From Amycolatopsis coloradensis (GTDB lineage Bacteria > Actinomycetota > Actinomycetes > Mycobacteriales > Pseudonocardiaceae), in contig NZ_MQUQ01000005.1 of NCBI RefSeq assembly GCF_001953865.1, forward strand, positions 709,256 to 773,255: a DNA stretch of 64,000 bases, given 5' to 3'. Numbering within the stretch: position 1 is the stretch's first letter; the number at the start of each line of letters is the position of its first letter. This document shows positions 36,944-44,950 of this stretch, piece by piece. The notes below the pieces were generated by a model. It saw nothing but the letters and a program-made list of their open reading frames with translations, made no database searches and had not been told where the DNA came from. Both the position numbers and the translations under genes were made by a program.

Positions 36944-37362
36944 TGTTCGACGTCGACGAGTTCCTCGCCGGTCCGCTCACGGCCAGGGTCGCCGCGGCCG
37001 GGCCGACCGTGCGCCCGACCTGGTACCTCTGGGAGCAGCGGGCCTTCTGGATCCTCACCGGACCTTGGGCGAGGCTGGCCGGTCTCGTCCGCGAATCGCC
37101 CTCGATCGCGGTGACCGTCGACGTCTGTGACGTCGGCACCGGCCTGGTGAGACAGGTGCTCGCGCGAGGTGAGGCGGAGATACTCCCGTTCGACGTCCCC
37201 CGTGGACGGCGGCTGCTGAGCCGGTATCTCGGGACGGCAGAGATGAAATGGGATGCGCGATTTCGTTCGTACCTGCACGATGATCCCGAGGTGAAAGGGA
37301 CCGTCTGGGTCCGGATGGTGCCGAAGCGCTTCGTCGCCGAAGACCTCGGTTATCGGGTATGA
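36943..37362 (+). CDS. Pyridoxamine 5'-phosphate oxidase-family protein (FMN/F420-binding split barrel)
   Basis: 139 residues. The pattern TWYLWEQRAFWILTGPWARL and SPSIAVTVDVCDVGTGLVRQ is that of PPOX-type split-barrel proteins, which bind FMN, F420 or heme. I cannot tell the cofactor. It begins within the stop of the quinone oxidoreductase gene, so both belong to one operon. This suggests a role in detoxifying the same class of compound. Confidence 0.75.
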   Translation: MFDVDEFLAGPLTARVAAAGPTVRPTWYLWEQRAFWILTGPWARLAGLVRESPSIAVTVDVCDVGTGLVRQVLARGEAEILPFDVPRGRRLLSRYLGTAEMKWDARFRSYLHDDPEVKGTVWVRMVPKRFVAEDLGYRV

Positions 37363-37365
37363 CGC

Positions 37366-37402
37366 ACGGCCGCGTTCGCTGGGGGTGAGCGCGGCCGTGC
37401 AA
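37366..37402 (+). terminator. Terminator after the oxidoreductase operon
   Basis: Arms GCACGGCCGCG and CGCGGCCGTGC around a 15-base loop, directly after the stop. Confidence 0.8.
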
Positions 37403-37479
37403 CCTGCGAATCGGTAAATGCAGCACGATCGAGTCAAGATGTTGATCTTACTGGCCGGTAAGCTGCCATTCTGTTCGGC

Positions 37480-37707
37480 ATGACAAATCAGGACTGGCGG
37501 CGGGAGCGGCGTGTCCGCACCGTCGACACCGAGGGCAATCCGGCCGATGTCATCGTCGGCCTGGTCGAAACTCCGGGGCACGGCTACGAAGCCGCGCTGC
37601 GGGTCGATGGTGGTCCCGGTGTGCTTCTGCCGCTTTACCCCGGCGCCGATCTGCTCGCCGCGGTACGGCAGACCATTGAGGACGGATATCGCGCCAGCGC
37701 GCACTAG
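37480..37707 (+). CDS. Small protein of unknown function
   Basis: 75 residues (MTNQDWRRERRVRTVDTEGN...), acidic centre, no motif I recognise. The coding bias (high GC at third positions) and a downstream nested-palindrome terminator support a real gene. Upstream AT-rich sequence around 37435-37465 probably contains its promoter. Confidence 0.65.
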   Translation: MTNQDWRRERRVRTVDTEGNPADVIVGLVETPGHGYEAALRVDGGPGVLLPLYPGADLLAAVRQTIEDGYRASAH

Positions 37708-37714
37708 CCCGCTG

Positions 37715-37772
37715 GACGTCGTGAAAGGGTCTTTCAAGATGGAAACGTCTTGAAAGACCCTTTCATGACGTC
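37715..37772. terminator. Nested-palindrome terminator
   Basis: 25-base arms starting GACGTCGTGAAAGGGTCTTT with one mismatch. Each arm has TGAAAG-GGT-CTTTCA inside it. It lies between the small gene and the convergent PucR regulator. Confidence 0.85.
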
Positions 37773-37834
37773 TGTGTGCGGTTTTGTCGCACGACAAAGT
37801 GTTCGTTGTCGAACAGAATGAAGTGGAACCCCGG

Positions 37835-39421
37835 TCAGCTCCACCGCAGGGAAACGAGTTGGGTGATCAACGCCAGCCGGACATCCGGATCGTCGAGATC
37901 CAGCGGGACGAGATCGAGCAGCCGCCGCATGCGGTACCGCAGGGTGTTGGGATGAATCCGGAGTTCCTTCGCGGCGGCGCGCGGGTCTCCGGGATGTCGG
38001 AGCCATTGGTAGAGCGTGTCGACGTAGCCGCTCTCGTGGGCTTCGTCGTGCGCGCCCAGCAAACCGAGTGGGCCGAGTTCGGCCACCTTCGCGGTACTCG
38101 CGGCCGTTGCCCCGCGATGCAGTGAAAGCGCGGTCCACGCTTCGTCGAAGACCACGACACGGCCGGGGACGAGCTTGGCGCGAAGCAGGCCCAACGCCTC
38201 GTCGGCCTGGGCCCGTGACGTCGCGAGTTCCCCGATCTCGCGGGCCGAACCCGCGGCCGCCCGCGGCGTGCCGCCCCGCCTCGGCGTCGGCAGGGCTTCG
38301 AGCGCGGCCCGGAGTTCGTCCCAGCCGTCGCCGTCCGGGACGACCGCGTAGAGCAAGCCACCCAATTCGGTGGCCACCGGCCGTCTGCCGACGCCTTGCG
38401 AGATCCGTTCGAGGAGGGCGAGCCGCAGCCCCTCGTCATCACGGCCGTCACCGCCGGAGACCTCGATGACGACGACGCGATGCGGCTCCTGCGACAGGTC
38501 GAGTTCCGCGATCGCCTTGCGCGGGCTGGCCTTCCCTTCGAGCACGGCACGCAGGAGTTCGGCCGAGACACGGCGCTGGGAGTCGGTGTGCGCGCGGCGG
38601 CGCAGCAGGTGCAGCGCGACGACGGGTGCCGCGTCGGCGAACGCGGCCGCGCGTTCGTCGGAGACCGGGCCCGCGACGACCGCCCACATCGAACCGAGCA
38701 GTTCGCCGCCCATCCGGATCGGCACGATGAGCCGAGGCAGGGTGCCGTCGCGTTGCGCGGGCACGAAGATCGTTTGCCGCCCACGGGAAAGCTCACGGAA
38801 CACGCCTCGCGAACGGAACCGCGCGAGCACGTCGTCGGGGATGCGACGGCCCATGATCGTGGACACGCGTGCCGAGTCGGTCAGGTCCTGCCGGGCCGAG
38901 TAGGCGAGCACCCGCGAGTTGGTGTCCTCGATGGTGACGGGCGCGTCGACGACCGAAGCGACCGCGTCGGCGAGCCGGAAGAGATCGCCGGAACCGGGCC
39001 CGCCGCCGTCCTCCAGCGCGTCGGACTCGTCGGCGAGCGCGTCGAGGACGGTCCTGAGCAGCCAGACGAGCTGTGCCCACGACGTCGCCGAGCGTACTTC
39101 GATCAACGCGATGCCCGCCGACTTCGCCGCCCGCTTCACCGACGGTTTGGCCGCGAGCGGCGGCTTCAGCAGGATGGCGGCCGCGCCTTGCGACGCGCCG
39201 GCCTTGACCAGTTCCGCGGCGTCCGACGTCTCGGTGATGGCCACGCCGAGCACGAGATCTCCCGCGGCGAGGGTGGTGCCGGGTTCGGCGATGACGACGT
39301 CGCCGACGGCCGAGGACTCTTCGGGCACCTGGAGGGCGTGCAACAGCGTCGGACCGACCCGGTCGACGACGCTGCGCACGGAAACCATGGTGCGATTGTC
39401 CAGCAGGTGGGAGCCCGGCAC
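37835..39421 (-). CDS. PucR-family transcriptional regulator
   Basis: 528 residues from a GTG with GAGG 6 bases upstream. It has an N-terminal PucR-like segment (TLLHALQVPEESSAVGDVVIAE), a central GAF/GGDEF-like region and the C-terminal PucR helix-turn-helix (RAAAKELRIHPNTLRYRMRRLLDL). Such regulators control purine, amino acid or other catabolic genes. The target is not evident. An ATG at 39388 (MVSVRSVVDRVG) is an alternative start with no clear ribosome binding site. It lies 3 bases after a VOC gene on the same strand, so the two may be co-transcribed. Confidence 0.88.
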   Translation of the reverse strand: MPGSHLLDNRTMVSVRSVVDRVGPTLLHALQVPEESSAVGDVVIAEPGTTLAAGDLVLGVAITETSDAAELVKAGASQGAAAILLKPPLAAKPSVKRAAKSAGIALIEVRSATSWAQLVWLLRTVLDALADESDALEDGGGPGSGDLFRLADAVASVVDAPVTIEDTNSRVLAYSARQDLTDSARVSTIMGRRIPDDVLARFRSRGVFRELSRGRQTIFVPAQRDGTLPRLIVPIRMGGELLGSMWAVVAGPVSDERAAAFADAAPVVALHLLRRRAHTDSQRRVSAELLRAVLEGKASPRKAIAELDLSQEPHRVVVIEVSGGDGRDDEGLRLALLERISQGVGRRPVATELGGLLYAVVPDGDGWDELRAALEALPTPRRGGTPRAAAGSAREIGELATSRAQADEALGLLRAKLVPGRVVVFDEAWTALSLHRGATAASTAKVAELGPLGLLGAHDEAHESGYVDTLYQWLRHPGDPRAAAKELRIHPNTLRYRMRRLLDLVPLDLDDPDVRLALITQLVSLRWS

Positions 39422-39424
39422 ACG

Positions 39425-39862
39425 TCAGACCTCGGGTGGCGTCCTGGCGTCGATGTCTTCCGGGGTGAACCGCTCGCGTTTGGTCGTCAGCGCCCACCGG
39501 TGCCCGTCGGGGTCGACGATCCGGCCGTACCGCTCGCCGAAGAACATCTCCTCGACCGGCGCCTCCACCCGCGCGCCCGCGAACACCGCGCGCCGCGCGA
39601 GGTCGTCGGGGTCCTCGGTCTCCAGGGTCAGCAGCATCGGCGTGCCGCCGAGGGTCGCGGGCGCGAGCGCGTCCAGTCGCGGGATCTCCTCGCTCACCAG
39701 CAGCCGCGCGTCGCCGACGGCGAGTTCCACGAACAGCACGACCCCGTTCGGCAGCACGTTGCGGAACAGCTCCACCGCCCCGAACACCTTGCGGTAGAAC
39801 GAAAGCGACGTGCTCACGTCCTTGACGAACAGATGCGGGACGAGCCCGAGCGCCCGGCTCAC
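39425..39862 (-). CDS. VOC (glyoxalase/PhnB-like) protein
   Basis: 145 residues. The betaalphabetabetabeta units LVPHLFVKDVSTSLSFYRKV and VEEMFFGERYGRIVDPDGHRW identify a PhnB-type VOC protein. GTG start in a 4-base overlap with the PadR stop. Substrate unknown. It lies between PadR and PucR regulator genes, all on one strand. Confidence 0.85.
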   Translation of the reverse strand: MSRALGLVPHLFVKDVSTSLSFYRKVFGAVELFRNVLPNGVVLFVELAVGDARLLVSEEIPRLDALAPATLGGTPMLLTLETEDPDDLARRAVFAGARVEAPVEEMFFGERYGRIVDPDGHRWALTTKRERFTPEDIDARTPPEV

Positions 39863-40218
39863 GCCGACTCCGACCGCTTCAGCAGCCCCGCCTGACCGGC
39901 CACGGCGACCAGCCTGCTCAGGAACTCCGCTTCGCGCGCGGCGACGTCCCGGCCGGCGCGGGTCAGCCGGTAGTAGCGGCGTCGCGAGTCGTGCGGCTGG
40001 TCTTCGCGCGCGTCGGGAGCCTCCTCGACCAGGCCGTCGGCGGCGAGCCTGGCCAGCGTCCGGTACAGCGTGCCCGGCCCGAGCCGGTCGGCCCCGCCGC
40101 TCACCTCGTCGACGAAACCCATGATCGCGTATCCGTGTGCGCGGCCACCCTTGCCGCTCGCGAGCGCCAGCAGGGTCTGGAACGCCGCGGGGGTGAGCTG
40201 GGGGTTGCCGTCGGCCAT
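39859..40218 (-). CDS. PadR-family transcriptional regulator
   Basis: 119 residues with a winged helix-turn-helix (TPAAFQTLLALASGKGGRAHGYAIMGFVDE and LGPGTLYRTLARLAADGLVEE, here as two segments) and a short C-terminal helix. PadR repressors respond to phenolics or drugs and control neighbours. It is divergent from a VOC gene with an inverted repeat between them, and its own stop overlaps a second VOC gene. Confidence 0.9.
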   Translation of the reverse strand: MADGNPQLTPAAFQTLLALASGKGGRAHGYAIMGFVDEVSGGADRLGPGTLYRTLARLAADGLVEEAPDAREDQPHDSRRRYYRLTRAGRDVAAREAEFLSRLVAVAGQAGLLKRSESA

Positions 40219-40246
40219 CCGGAAAGCATACGCTCCGGTTCAGTTA

Positions 40247-40261
40247 TATCCATGATGGATA
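40247..40261. promoter_or_regulatory. Candidate PadR operator between divergent genes
   Basis: TATCC-ATGAT-GGATA, an interrupted palindrome 29 bases from the PadR start and just upstream of the VOC start. It sits in AT-rich sequence that should contain the promoters. Binding by the adjacent PadR protein is inferred. Confidence 0.5.
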
Positions 40262-40275
40262 CAAAGGAGCCGGAC

Positions 40276-40674
40276 GTGGCGATTCAGGGAGTCAACAAGA
40301 TCGTCGTCGGGGTGTGGGACCAGGAACGAGCGAAGCGGTTCTGGTCGGAGGTCGTCGGATTCGAGATCACCACCGACGCGCCCTACGACGACAAGGGGAA
40401 TCGGTGGGTCGAGGTCACCACCGCCGACGGCGAGACGGCACTCGTCCTGAGCACTTCGCCGGAGGACCTCAAACGCTTCGAGGTACGAGACGAGATCCCG
40501 ACGGCCAATTTCTTCTTCTACGCCGACGACATCGAAAAGACCTACGAGGAGCTCTCGGCGAAGGGTGTCGAGTTTCCGGCTCGTCCGGAAAAGCAGCCGT
40601 GGGGCTGGTGGGCGATGTTCGTCGACTCCGAGGGCAACAGGTTCGCTCTTCAAGAAAAGCATCCCACCTCCTGA
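40276..40674 (+). CDS. VOC (glyoxalase/dioxygenase superfamily) protein
   Basis: 132 residues. Segments KIVVGVWDQERAKRFWSEVV and WGWWAMFVDSEGNRFALQEK show two VOC modules, the second with the metal-site pattern. Start GTG at 40276 has AAAGGAG 7 bases upstream. Upstream ATG codons at 40252 and 40255 lie inside the candidate operator and were rejected. It is the probable target of the divergent PadR regulator. Substrate unknown. Confidence 0.85.
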   Translation: MAIQGVNKIVVGVWDQERAKRFWSEVVGFEITTDAPYDDKGNRWVEVTTADGETALVLSTSPEDLKRFEVRDEIPTANFFFYADDIEKTYEELSAKGVEFPARPEKQPWGWWAMFVDSEGNRFALQEKHPTS

Positions 40675-40686
40675 GAGTGGTTGGGT

Positions 40687-40746
40687 GCTCCGTTCGGCGG
40701 AGCTAGCTTCGGTGGCAACAGGCCGAACCCCTTGAACCGCTAGGAG
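40687..40746 (+). promoter_or_regulatory. Structured leader before metY, possible cis-regulatory RNA
   Basis: A hairpin GCTCCG-TTCGG-CGGAGC (40687-40703) is followed by two mutually exclusive pairings: TTCGG (40708-40712) with CCGAA (40723-40727), or TAGC/GGT (40704-40713) with ACC/GCTA (40736-40742). The second one ends on the first base of the AGGAG ribosome binding site. It includes GGTGGCAACAGGCC, loosely like SAM-riboswitch cores, but does not match the SAM-IV element known before mycobacterial metY. Confidence 0.35.
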
Positions 40747-40753
40747 AATCGCG

Positions 40754-42055
40754 ATGAGCGCGGACGGATGGTCGTTCGAGACCAAGCAGATCCACGCGGG
40801 TGCGGCGCCGGACACCGCCACCGGCGCGCGGGCCACCCCGATCTACCAGACCACCTCGTACGTGTTCCGTGACAGCCAGCACGGCGCCGACCTGTTCAGC
40901 CTCGCCGAGCCCGGCAACATCTACACGCGGATCAACAACCCCACGCAGGACGTCCTGGAGCAGCGTCTCGCCGCGCTCGAAGGCGGCGTCGCGGCGCTGG
41001 CGTTCGCCTCCGGGACCGCGGCCACGACGGCGGCCATCCTCAACCTGGCCAACGCGGGCGACCACTTCGTCTCCAGCCCGTCGCTCTACGGCGGCACTTA
41101 CAACCTTTTCCACTACACGCTGCCGAAGCTGGGCATCGAGGTCTCGTTCGTCGAGAACCAGGACGACATCGAGCAGTGGAAGGCCGCTGTCCGGCCCAAC
41201 ACCAAGCTGTTCTTCGCCGAGACGCTGGCCAACCCGGGCAGCAACGTCCTCGACATCCGCGCGGTCGCCGACGCCGCGCACGAGTCCGGTGTCCCGCTGG
41301 TCGTGGACAACACCGTGCCGACCCCGTATCTCGTCCGCCCGATCGAGCACGGCGCCGACATCGTGGTCCATTCCGCGACCAAGTACCTCGGCGGCCACGG
41401 CACCACGGTCGCCGGGGTGCTGGTCGACGGCGGCACCTTCGACTTCGGCAAGGACCCGGCGCGTTTCCCCGGCTTCACCGAGGCGGACCCGAGCTACCAC
41501 GGTCTCAAGTACTGGGAGGCCCTCGGCCCGGGCGCGTACGCCGCCAAGGCCCGCGTCCAGATCCTGCGCGACACCGGTGCGGCGATCGCGCCGCTGAACA
41601 GTTTCTTGATTCTGCAAGGGATCGAGACACTTTCGCTGCGTTTGGAGCGGCATGTGTCGAACGCGCAGGCGCTGGCCGAATGGCTGGAACAGCGCGACGA
41701 GGTCGAGAAGGTGTACTACGCCGGGCTGCCGTCGAGCCCGTACCACGAGGCCGCGAAGAAGTATCTGCCGAAGGGCGCGGGCGCGGTCCTTTCGTTCGAC
41801 CTGCGTGGCGGTGTCGACGCCGGGCGGGCCTTTGTGGACGGTACGGAACTGCACAGCCAGCTGGTCAACATCGGCGACGTGCGCAGCCTGATCGTGCACC
41901 CCGCCTCGACCACGCACAGCCAGCTCGCGCCGGAGGAGCAGGTCTCCAGCGGTGTCACGCCGGGGCTCGTGCGGCTCGCCGTCGGGCTGGAAGGCCTCGA
42001 GGACCTCAAGGCCGACCTCGAGGCGGGATTCCGGGCGGCCAAGGCGACTCTGTGA
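40754..42055 (+). CDS. metY: O-acetylhomoserine sulfhydrylase
   Basis: 433 residues, PLP-dependent Cys/Met-metabolism family. Substrate and PLP-binding features are [20 protein letters not shown], the PLP-lysine motif [16 protein letters not shown], and [20 protein letters not shown] typical of MetY rather than MetB. It makes homocysteine from O-acetylhomoserine and sulfide. AGGAG lies 8 bases before the ATG. GTGA overlap with metX, which makes its substrate. Confidence 0.95.
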   Translation: MSADGWSFETKQIHAGAAPDTATGARATPIYQTTSYVFRDSQHGADLFSLAEPGNIYTRINNPTQDVLEQRLAALEGGVAALAFASGTAATTAAILNLANAGDHFVSSPSLYGGTYNLFHYTLPKLGIEVSFVENQDDIEQWKAAVRPNTKLFFAETLANPGSNVLDIRAVADAAHESGVPLVVDNTVPTPYLVRPIEHGADIVVHSATKYLGGHGTTVAGVLVDGGTFDFGKDPARFPGFTEADPSYHGLKYWEALGPGAYAAKARVQILRDTGAAIAPLNSFLILQGIETLSLRLERHVSNAQALAEWLEQRDEVEKVYYAGLPSSPYHEAAKKYLPKGAGAVLSFDLRGGVDAGRAFVDGTELHSQLVNIGDVRSLIVHPASTTHSQLAPEEQVSSGVTPGLVRLAVGLEGLEDLKADLEAGFRAAKATL

Positions 42056-43173
42056 CCCAGGCTCCAGATCTCCCTCCCGGCACCGGTGCGTGGCGGGAGG
42101 GAGATCCGCCTGGGCGGCGCCGGTTCGTCACCGGCGCCCAGGTGCTCGAAACCGGGCAGGAGTTGCCTTTCAAGCTGGCTTACGAGACTTGGGGGACGCT
42201 GAATCCCAGCGCTTCCAACGCCGTCCTCGTCGAGCACGCGCTGACCGGCGACAGTCACGCCGTCGGCCCGGCCGAGGAAGGTCACGTCAGCCCTGGCTGG
42301 TGGGACGGCCTGATCGGCCCGGGCAAGGCGATCGACACGGACGCGTTCTTCGTCGTGGTCCCGAACGTACTCGGCGGCTGCCAGGGGTCGACCGGTCCGT
42401 CGTCCCCGCATCCGGACGGAAGCCCCTGGGGCAGCAGGTTTCCCGCTGTCACCGTACGGGACCAGGTGGCCGCCGAGGTCACGCTCGCCGACGTGTTGGG
42501 CGTCGACCGCTGGGCCGCGGTGCTCGGTGGGTCCATGGGCGGGATGCGTGCACTGGAATGGGCGGTGACCGAGCCGGACAGGGTCGCGGCGCTGCTCGTC
42601 CTCGCGTCGACGGCGCAGGCGTCGGCCGAACAGATCGCCTGGGCCGCACCGCAACTGCACGCCATCCGGTCCGATCCCGGCTGGCACGGCGGCGACTACC
42701 ACGACGTCCCCGGCGGTGGCCCCCACGCCGGTCTCGGCATCGCGCGCCGGATCGCGCACGTCACCTATCGCAGCGAAGGTGAACTGTCACAACGGTTCGG
42801 CCGCCGGTATCAGGATGGCGAGGACCCGTTGCGCGGCGGCCGGTTCGCCATCGAGTCCTATTTGGACCATCACGCCGGGAAGCTGTCACGCCGGTTCGAC
42901 GCCGGCAGTTACGTGGTGCTCACCGAATCGATGAACACCCACGACGTCGGCCGCGGCCGGGGCGGTGTCGCGAACGCGCTCGGCCGGATCACCGCCCGCA
43001 CGGTCGCCGCCGGAGTGGACAGTGACCGGCTCTACCCGCTGTACCAGTCGCAGGCGATCGCGGACGGGGTTCCTGGCGCGGAATTCGCCGTCATCGGCTC
43101 GCCGTACGGGCACGACTCGTTCCTGATCGAGACTGAGCAGATCGCGAAACTCGCCCGGCTGCTGCTCGGCTAG
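42052..43173 (+). CDS. metX: Homoserine O-acetyltransferase
   Basis: 373 residues from a GTG in the GTGA overlap with metY. Alpha/beta-hydrolase fold with nucleophile Ser in GGSMGGMRALEWAV, the acyl-acceptor loop LTGDSHAVGPAEEGHVSPGW, GCQGSTGPSSPHPDG and a C-terminal His in GSPYGHDSFLIE. It acetylates homoserine with acetyl-CoA to provide the substrate of MetY. Confidence 0.95.
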   Translation: MTQAPDLPPGTGAWREGDPPGRRRFVTGAQVLETGQELPFKLAYETWGTLNPSASNAVLVEHALTGDSHAVGPAEEGHVSPGWWDGLIGPGKAIDTDAFFVVVPNVLGGCQGSTGPSSPHPDGSPWGSRFPAVTVRDQVAAEVTLADVLGVDRWAAVLGGSMGGMRALEWAVTEPDRVAALLVLASTAQASAEQIAWAAPQLHAIRSDPGWHGGDYHDVPGGGPHAGLGIARRIAHVTYRSEGELSQRFGRRYQDGEDPLRGGRFAIESYLDHHAGKLSRRFDAGSYVVLTESMNTHDVGRGRGGVANALGRITARTVAAGVDSDRLYPLYQSQAIADGVPGAEFAVIGSPYGHDSFLIETEQIAKLARLLLG

Positions 43174-43350
43174 CGCCGCGACACGCGAGTTCGCAGCCCG
43201 AGCACGCGAATCCCGCAACCATGATCCAGGGACGTTGAGTATCCCGGTTTCCACACAGTCTCTCCGGATCCGGTGGTCACCGGGACTCCTCGCGTGCGGA
43301 CTGTGTGGATTTCCGGCCTCGCGAAAGACCTCTGGTCGTCGCGTAGCCAC

Positions 43351-43413
43351 GCGTGCTTGGATGGCGATCACGTGTGCTTGAAGGCGAAACTCGCGTGCGT
43401 GGAAGCGGAACAT
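43351..43413. repeat. Three tandem degenerate 21-bp repeats
   Basis: Units begin GCGTGCTTGGATGGCGATCA, GTGTGCTTGAAGGCGAAACT and GCGTGCGTGGAAGCGGAACA. They sit head to tail in noncoding sequence. Their function is unknown. Confidence 0.65.
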
Positions 43414-43558
43414 CCGGCCACGGGCGAGTTCGATTGGGGCCCACCTGGCCATGAATTGGGGGCGGCTCGCTGAGGTCGTCGCGCTGATCAAGTGTCCATA
43501 AAGGACTCAAAGCTGGGCAAGATGTCCACTTGACCCGTGATGTCCGGTTTCTTAAGGT

Positions 43559-43607
43559 CGTGAAGGCCTCCTTCACTACCCTCAAGGTAGGGAAGGAGGC
43601 CTTCACG
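43559..43607. terminator. Nested-palindrome terminator between convergent genes
   Basis: 22-base arms beginning CGTGAAGGCCTCCTTCACTA with one mismatch around CTCAA. Inside each arm TGAAGG-CCT-CCTTCA is a palindrome. Confidence 0.85.
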
Positions 43608-43653
43608 GCTTCTCGAAATCGACACGGTGAGGGCCGCGGTCTCTGGTCGAGGG

Positions 43654-44166
43654 CTAGTCCGCGACGGCGTCCGAGATCCAGGGCGCCACCGGCAGGTCCC
43701 GGTCGAGGCATTCCGCCGACAGCCGGATCGTCCAGCGCAGGGCCTGCAACACCAGACTGTCGACCTCGTCCGGCGCGGCGTTGGCGAGCGCGATCTCGAC
43801 CTGCTCCTGCGCGGCCTCGCTGTTGCCGTGCACCTCGGCAAGCAGCGTGCGCACGGCTGTCCGCACGGGTGGATCCGCCTGGTCGATGGAGACCTCTTCA
43901 CCGTCCTCGTCGAACACCTGGACCTTGACCGGCGCGCTGCCGCCGTCACCCAAAGTCGACACCATGGCGCTGCATTCGCCGAAGAGCATCATCACGAGTT
44001 CTTTGGTCTCTTCGGAGCGGGCCAGTGGCTCGGCGGCGGTCGGCGTGAGCTCGTCGAGCGCCTCGGCGTCCTCCCCGAGGCTGATCGCCACGAGCGCACG
44101 CTGCGCCTTTTCGACGAGCCTCCGCTCGTACTCGCTCCTGTCGGGCTCCACGTGCCTATCAAACAC
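43654..44166 (-). CDS. Hypothetical protein, mostly helical, unknown function
   Basis: 170 residues, acidic and mostly helical (YERRLVEKAQRALVAISLGE, SEETKELVMMLFGECSAMV). No signal peptide or membrane helix. I do not recognise it. GTG at 44166, or GTG at 44151 (VEPDRSEYERRL) which has AGG close by. The gene lies between metX and the TetR regulator. Confidence 0.65.
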   Translation of the reverse strand: MFDRHVEPDRSEYERRLVEKAQRALVAISLGEDAEALDELTPTAAEPLARSEETKELVMMLFGECSAMVSTLGDGGSAPVKVQVFDEDGEEVSIDQADPPVRTAVRTLLAEVHGNSEAAQEQVEIALANAAPDEVDSLVLQALRWTIRLSAECLDRDLPVAPWISDAVAD

Positions 44167-44208
44167 CAGAGGACGGAAAAGTGGCGATAGGCCGAAACCC
44201 GGACGTGG

Positions 44209-44799
44209 TCACTTCGCGGCGCGCAGTGCACCCAGCGCGAGGCGGCAGAGCATTTCGGCGAGTTCGCTGTCACCGAGATGGCGGTTGTACGGCGTCGAGT
44301 TGATCAACCCGAAGACCGCGTGCGCCGCCGACCGCGCCTGCCGCTCGCCGATCCCGGGGACGGCGTCGCTGATCGCGCGCACCCAGACCTCGACGTACTG
44401 CCGCTGCAGGGCCCGGACCTGCTTGCGGTCACTGTCGGTGAGATTGGCGAGGTTGCGTTCCTGGACGGTGATCAGCGCGGGATGCGCGAGCGCGAAGTCC
44501 ACGTGAAAATCAACCAATGCTTCGAGAACCTCGCCCGGCTCGTCCCGCTGGCTCGCCCTCGCCGTCCCGCCGTCGAGGAGGTAGCGGCTGATCGAGTTCA
44601 ACATCTCGCCGAGGATGGCGTCCTTGCTGCGGAAATGCCGGTACAGCGCCGGGCCGGAGATGCCGACGGCCGCGCCGATGTCGTCGATGCCGACGCCGTG
44701 GAAACCGTGGTGGGCGAAGAGTTCGGCGGCCGCGGACATGATCTGTTCGCGCCTGTTCGCCTTCTCGCCGTTCACGAGTGGGGTGGGGTTCGCCGGCAT
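44209..44799 (-). CDS. TetR-family transcriptional regulator of acyl-CoA metabolism (inferred)
   Basis: 196 residues with a TetR helix-turn-helix (RREQIMSAAAELFAHHGFHG and GIDDIGAAVGISGPALYRHF) and a variable ligand domain of the TetR_C type (HVDFALAHPALITVQERNLA). A perfect palindrome lies 14-45 bases before the start. Two related 16-bp sites lie before the acyl-CoA carboxylase operon 1.1 kb away. The parallel is mycobacterial BkaR (Rv2506), which controls branched-chain degradation genes. The target assignment is inferred. Confidence 0.88.
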   Translation of the reverse strand: MPANPTPLVNGEKANRREQIMSAAAELFAHHGFHGVGIDDIGAAVGISGPALYRHFRSKDAILGEMLNSISRYLLDGGTARASQRDEPGEVLEALVDFHVDFALAHPALITVQERNLANLTDSDRKQVRALQRQYVEVWVRAISDAVPGIGERQARSAAHAVFGLINSTPYNRHLGDSELAEMLCRLALGALRAAK

Positions 44800-44812
44800 C
44801 TGGCCATATTAA

Positions 44813-44844
44813 GGCCGCGTGTTAGCGAGCGCTAACACGCGGCC
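44813..44844. promoter_or_regulatory. TetR operator at the tetR promoter
   Basis: Perfect 32-base palindrome. Its core GTTAGCGAGCGCTAAC (44821-44836) is flanked by GGCCGCGT and its complement. It lies just before the TetR start, so autoregulation is likely. Confidence 0.8.
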
Positions 44845-44950
44845 GTACTTCCAGCCTGGGCCAAGCGGGTTACCTGCGGAAATGGCCCTTTTGTGTAGAG
44901 CTACCACCTGGTAATGCTGTGTCTCGTTAACTTGTCACGAAGGAGTGACC

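Larger units (their letters stand above)
43174..43653. other. Intergenic region between convergent metX and a small gene
   Basis: 480 bases. Contains three degenerate 21-bp direct repeats (43351-43413), a copy of the GTCC-N5-GGAC motif (43494) and a nested-palindrome hairpin (43559-43607). No gene is supported. A frame through the repeats encodes a Cys-containing pattern but lacks a start context. Confidence 0.5.

Noticed and set aside
40675..40753. SAM-IV riboswitch before metY, as in mycobacteria
   Set aside because: Only 79 bases are available and the conserved core of the SAM-IV element is not present. Recorded instead as an unassigned structured leader.
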